Of a DNA stretch of 7,442 nt, positions 5,125-7,442 are shown piece by piece. Under the pieces are notes generated by a model. That model did not search any database. It was given only the letters and a program-made list of their open reading frames with translations, and had not been told where the DNA came from. Origin of the DNA: Bacteroidaceae bacterium (GTDB lineage: Bacteria > Bacteroidota > Bacteroidia > Bacteroidales > Bacteroidaceae); assembly GCA_017961965.1 (NCBI GenBank), contig JAGCWG010000390.1:1-7442 (forward strand), written 5' to 3'. The position numbers and the translations under genes were made by a program. The first letter of the stretch is position 1; each line of letters starts with the position of its first letter.

Positions 5125-7401
5125 CTACACTTTTCGTTTCTCAGGATTTGACGGTTCATCTTTTCGCAAATGAGCGTTAAACACCAGTCTTATCTCACCA
5201 TAAGAATAATCGTCAGGAAGGCTTTCCTTGACAACTGTATATGAACGTTCTTCATTACTGAACTTCATTGCAGCATTAAGTATGGCAATCTGTCGTTCCT
5301 TAGCCACTATATCATCAAGGGCCACCTCGCCTGTAGGGATGAACGACGCCAGATGACTTTCTATCGTACTTTTGGTGAGCGAGCGTTCCCTGGCTATCTC
5401 ATCTATTGTCTTGCCTTCCCTAAACATGGCGAGTGTCTCACGCTCAGAGTCGCCTTTCTGACGCTTCACTTTCTTTTCCTTCTTATTCTTTGCAACCACC
5501 TCAAGGTCGTCAACCGAAGGGGCTTCTGCCTTCTTCACCGGCACCCTCAGTTCCTCCAGCGATGACTTTGCCTTGGCTGACAGATAGCTCTTGACACTGA
5601 AGCCATCAGAGCCTATGTACTTGAACACACAGACCTTCTCCGTCAATGACAGGCGGAACGAGTCGAGTGCATTGCCATATTGCGTCTTGACAGCTTTGTT
5701 GCCTATCTTGATGTCCCACATCTTCATGAGAGGGAAAAATATCTCTATCAGCTTATTAAGGAAATACTCTGCCGAGGCATTGATGCGCTGTTTCAAAAGT
5801 TCACTCCTCAATCCCTCACGCGTCATTATCTGCATATACTGATTGCGAAACGAAGCTGCCACCCCCACCAGCGCCTTGTCTATAACATCCGTCCTGTTCT
5901 TCAGTTCTTGCAGAAACTCTGGATACTGATGGTAGAGGTGTTCATCAACCACTCTCGTGAGGTACATATAATCCATGCGGAGTGTGTCGAACGAGTATAG
6001 TTCGTCGAGCAGAGAGAGATAATACTCAAAGCGCATATTAGGCAACTCTTCAGTAGCCTTTCCTGTTTCTGACAGCTCCTTGTCAATATAAGCATTGACG
6101 GACGAGTCGGTGATGACAGAACTGTTGGATATTGGATGTGCCAGCACCATGCCTTCGAGTGTACGACATCGGCTGAGGGCAACGTATGTCTGACCGTGGG
6201 CAAAGGAGCTGTTGATGTCCAGCACGGCATGTTCAAAGGTCAGTCCCTGACTCTTGTGAACCGTTATTGCCCATGCAAGGCGCAACGGATACTGACGGAA
6301 CGTGCCTTCCACGTCTTCCTTTATCTCCTTGGTCTTCTCGTCAATCACGTAGTGGGTATTCTCCCATACGACTTGTCCAACGCTTATGTTACGGTTGTCC
6401 TCCTTGCACCACACGATGATGTTGCCATCATTGTCCATGCCTCTGACCGTTCCTATCTTACCATTGTAATACTCGTGATTGCCTGATGGGTCGTTCTTGA
6501 TGAACATGACTTGTGCACCTACCTTCAGGATGAGTTTCTCATCGGCAGGGTAACTCGTCTCAGGAAAATTGCCCTTCACCTCACAGTTGAATGTCATCGG
6601 ATAGGAAGTGAGGCTGTCAAGCATCTTGTCGTTGTAGGCATTAGCCATATTGTTGTGGGTGGTGAGGCGAATCCATTCCTCGCCCTCTGGTGGTACGAAG
6701 CCATCGACATAACGTGCATTCAGACTTGCAAGTGCTGCATCATCCATGGTGTTGGTACGAACCTTGGCGAGCAGGTCGATGAATGAGGCGTCCGACTGAC
6801 GGTAGATATGCTTCAGTTCCACTGTCACCATCTTCATCTCCTGAAGAGCCTTGCTGCCAAAGAAGTATGGCGATGAGTAGTATGGTGCAAGCAACTGCCA
6901 CTCAGTCTCCTTAGCCACAGGTGCAAGCTGTTGAAGGTCACCGATAAGCAGGAGCTGCACTCCGCCAAAAGGCTTCGTCCTGTCCTTGTACTTGCGGAGC
7001 TCACCATCCACGGCATCAAGCAGGTCGCAGCGTACCATTGATATCTCGTCGATGACGAGGAGGTCAAGTGTCTTGATGATATTCTTCTTCTCCTTTGACA
7101 CACGGAAATAGCTCTTGCGTTCCACCTGTGCTCCCGGCACCATCGGGCCAAAAGGCAACTGGAAGAACGAGTGGATGGTCTGTCCTTGTGCATTGATGGC
7201 AGCCACGCCTGTAGGTGCGAGTACCACCATACGCTTAGGCATCTGCTCACGAAGCTTGCGCAGGAAGGTAGTCTTTCCTGTTCCCGCCTTTCCTGTGAGG
7301 AACACGGACACGTTGGTCTCGGTGATGAACTGCCATGCAAGGTTCATCACCGGATTATGTTCCTGTCCGTCATTATGAGTATATGCTGAGCCGCCAGACA
7401 T
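5125..7401 (-). CDS. PIF1/RecD2-like superfamily 1 DNA helicase with C-terminal helix-turn-helix
   Basis: ATP-driven DNA unwinding enzyme, 758 aa from ATG 7401. Motifs in order: Walker A GKAGTGKTT (37-45), motif Ia LAPTGVAA...TIHSFF (61-80, the PIF1-family form), Walker B VIDEISM (116-122), motif III LIGDLQQLAPV (152-162), then VHKSQGLTFE (381-390) and the arginine motif YVALSRCRTLEGM (406-418). The C-terminal part (about 450-620) is helical and unassigned; a Lys-rich linker (639-649) leads to a helix-turn-helix-like region (653-690, ETLAMFREGKTIDEIA...SLTKSTIESHL), similar to the HTH found at the C-terminus of RecQ-type and Bacteroidota helicases. It probably works in replication or repair at DNA structures. 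The frame stays open upstream to the edge (DNQTTTLSDANNQ before M1), and the last two bases read TG, so an ATG one base outside the window is possible; then the protein would have 14 more residues. It ends 82 nt before the protease start, with no hairpin terminator visible. Confidence 0.93.
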   Translation of the reverse strand: MSGGSAYTHNDGQEHNPVMNLAWQFITETNVSVFLTGKAGTGKTTFLRKLREQMPKRMVVLAPTGVAAINAQGQTIHSFFQLPFGPMVPGAQVERKSYFRVSKEKKNIIKTLDLLVIDEISMVRCDLLDAVDGELRKYKDRTKPFGGVQLLLIGDLQQLAPVAKETEWQLLAPYYSSPYFFGSKALQEMKMVTVELKHIYRQSDASFIDLLAKVRTNTMDDAALASLNARYVDGFVPPEGEEWIRLTTHNNMANAYNDKMLDSLTSYPMTFNCEVKGNFPETSYPADEKLILKVGAQVMFIKNDPSGNHEYYNGKIGTVRGMDNDGNIIVWCKEDNRNISVGQVVWENTHYVIDEKTKEIKEDVEGTFRQYPLRLAWAITVHKSQGLTFEHAVLDINSSFAHGQTYVALSRCRTLEGMVLAHPISNSSVITDSSVNAYIDKELSETGKATEELPNMRFEYYLSLLDELYSFDTLRMDYMYLTRVVDEHLYHQYPEFLQELKNRTDVIDKALVGVAASFRNQYMQIMTREGLRSELLKQRINASAEYFLNKLIEIFFPLMKMWDIKIGNKAVKTQYGNALDSFRLSLTEKVCVFKYIGSDGFSVKSYLSAKAKSSLEELRVPVKKAEAPSVDDLEVVAKNKKEKKVKRQKGDSERETLAMFREGKTIDEIARERSLTKSTIESHLASFIPTGEVALDDIVAKERQIAILNAAMKFSNEERSYTVVKESLPDDYSYGEIRLVFNAHLRKDEPSNPEKRKV

Positions 7402-7442
7402 CTGATTATTTGCGTCTGACAGCGTCGTCGTCTGATTGTCCA

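Noticed and set aside
5043..5159. Longer protease start (928 aa) overlapping the helicase 3' end
   Set aside because: The 39 extra residues do not look like a signal peptide start, cross the TATCTTTG motif, and put the real signal peptide (MKKTLLAFSA...) inside the protein.
5125..7401. Helicase plus proteases as a defence system
   Set aside because: The helicase is a common PIF1-like housekeeping type, the proteases carry export signals and have their own promoter motif, and no nuclease, toxin or sensor gene is present.

Overview
The window looks like chromosomal DNA of a Bacteroidota bacterium, most likely a Prevotella-type (Prevotellaceae) organism. The reasons are -7 promoter motifs of the TAnnTTTG type, start codons without Shine-Dalgarno sequences, a secreted protein ending in the short 'IYTADGK...GINIVKDAKGK' tail typical of that group, and a PIF1-like helicase with a C-terminal helix-turn-helix of the kind common in Bacteroidota. 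The genus is an inference and cannot be proved from this sequence.

Layout, all on the minus strand, read from high to low coordinates. (1) 7401-5125 (possibly starting just beyond the right edge): superfamily 1 PIF1/RecD2-like DNA helicase with a C-terminal HTH. (2) An 82-nt gap with a promoter-like TATCTTTG. (3) 5042-2373: a complete secreted M6-family (immune inhibitor A-like) zinc metalloprotease of 889 aa, with three 126-aa FIVAR-like repeats and a C-terminal sorting-type tail. (4) A 298-nt intergenic region (2372-2075) holding two related hairpins just after the protease stop, a weak dyad, a TATCTTTG promoter motif and a small hairpin in the leader of the next gene. (5) 2074-1: a second, diverged M6 protease of the same architecture, open through the left edge, so its C-terminus is missing.

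The two proteases are tandem paralogues in the same order of parts: signal peptide, M6 catalytic domain with HExxHxxGxxD, beta-rich segment, FIVAR-like repeats. Each has its own promoter-like motif, so they are probably separately transcribed secreted proteases rather than one operon. The helicase has no visible functional link to them.

Nothing in the window amounts to a clear undescribed system. The most interesting items are the twin hairpins between the proteases (one is fully paired only as minus-strand RNA), a 64-nt exact repeat suggesting recent exchange within the repeat array, and a pair of cysteines beside the active site that is present in one paralogue and jointly absent in the other.
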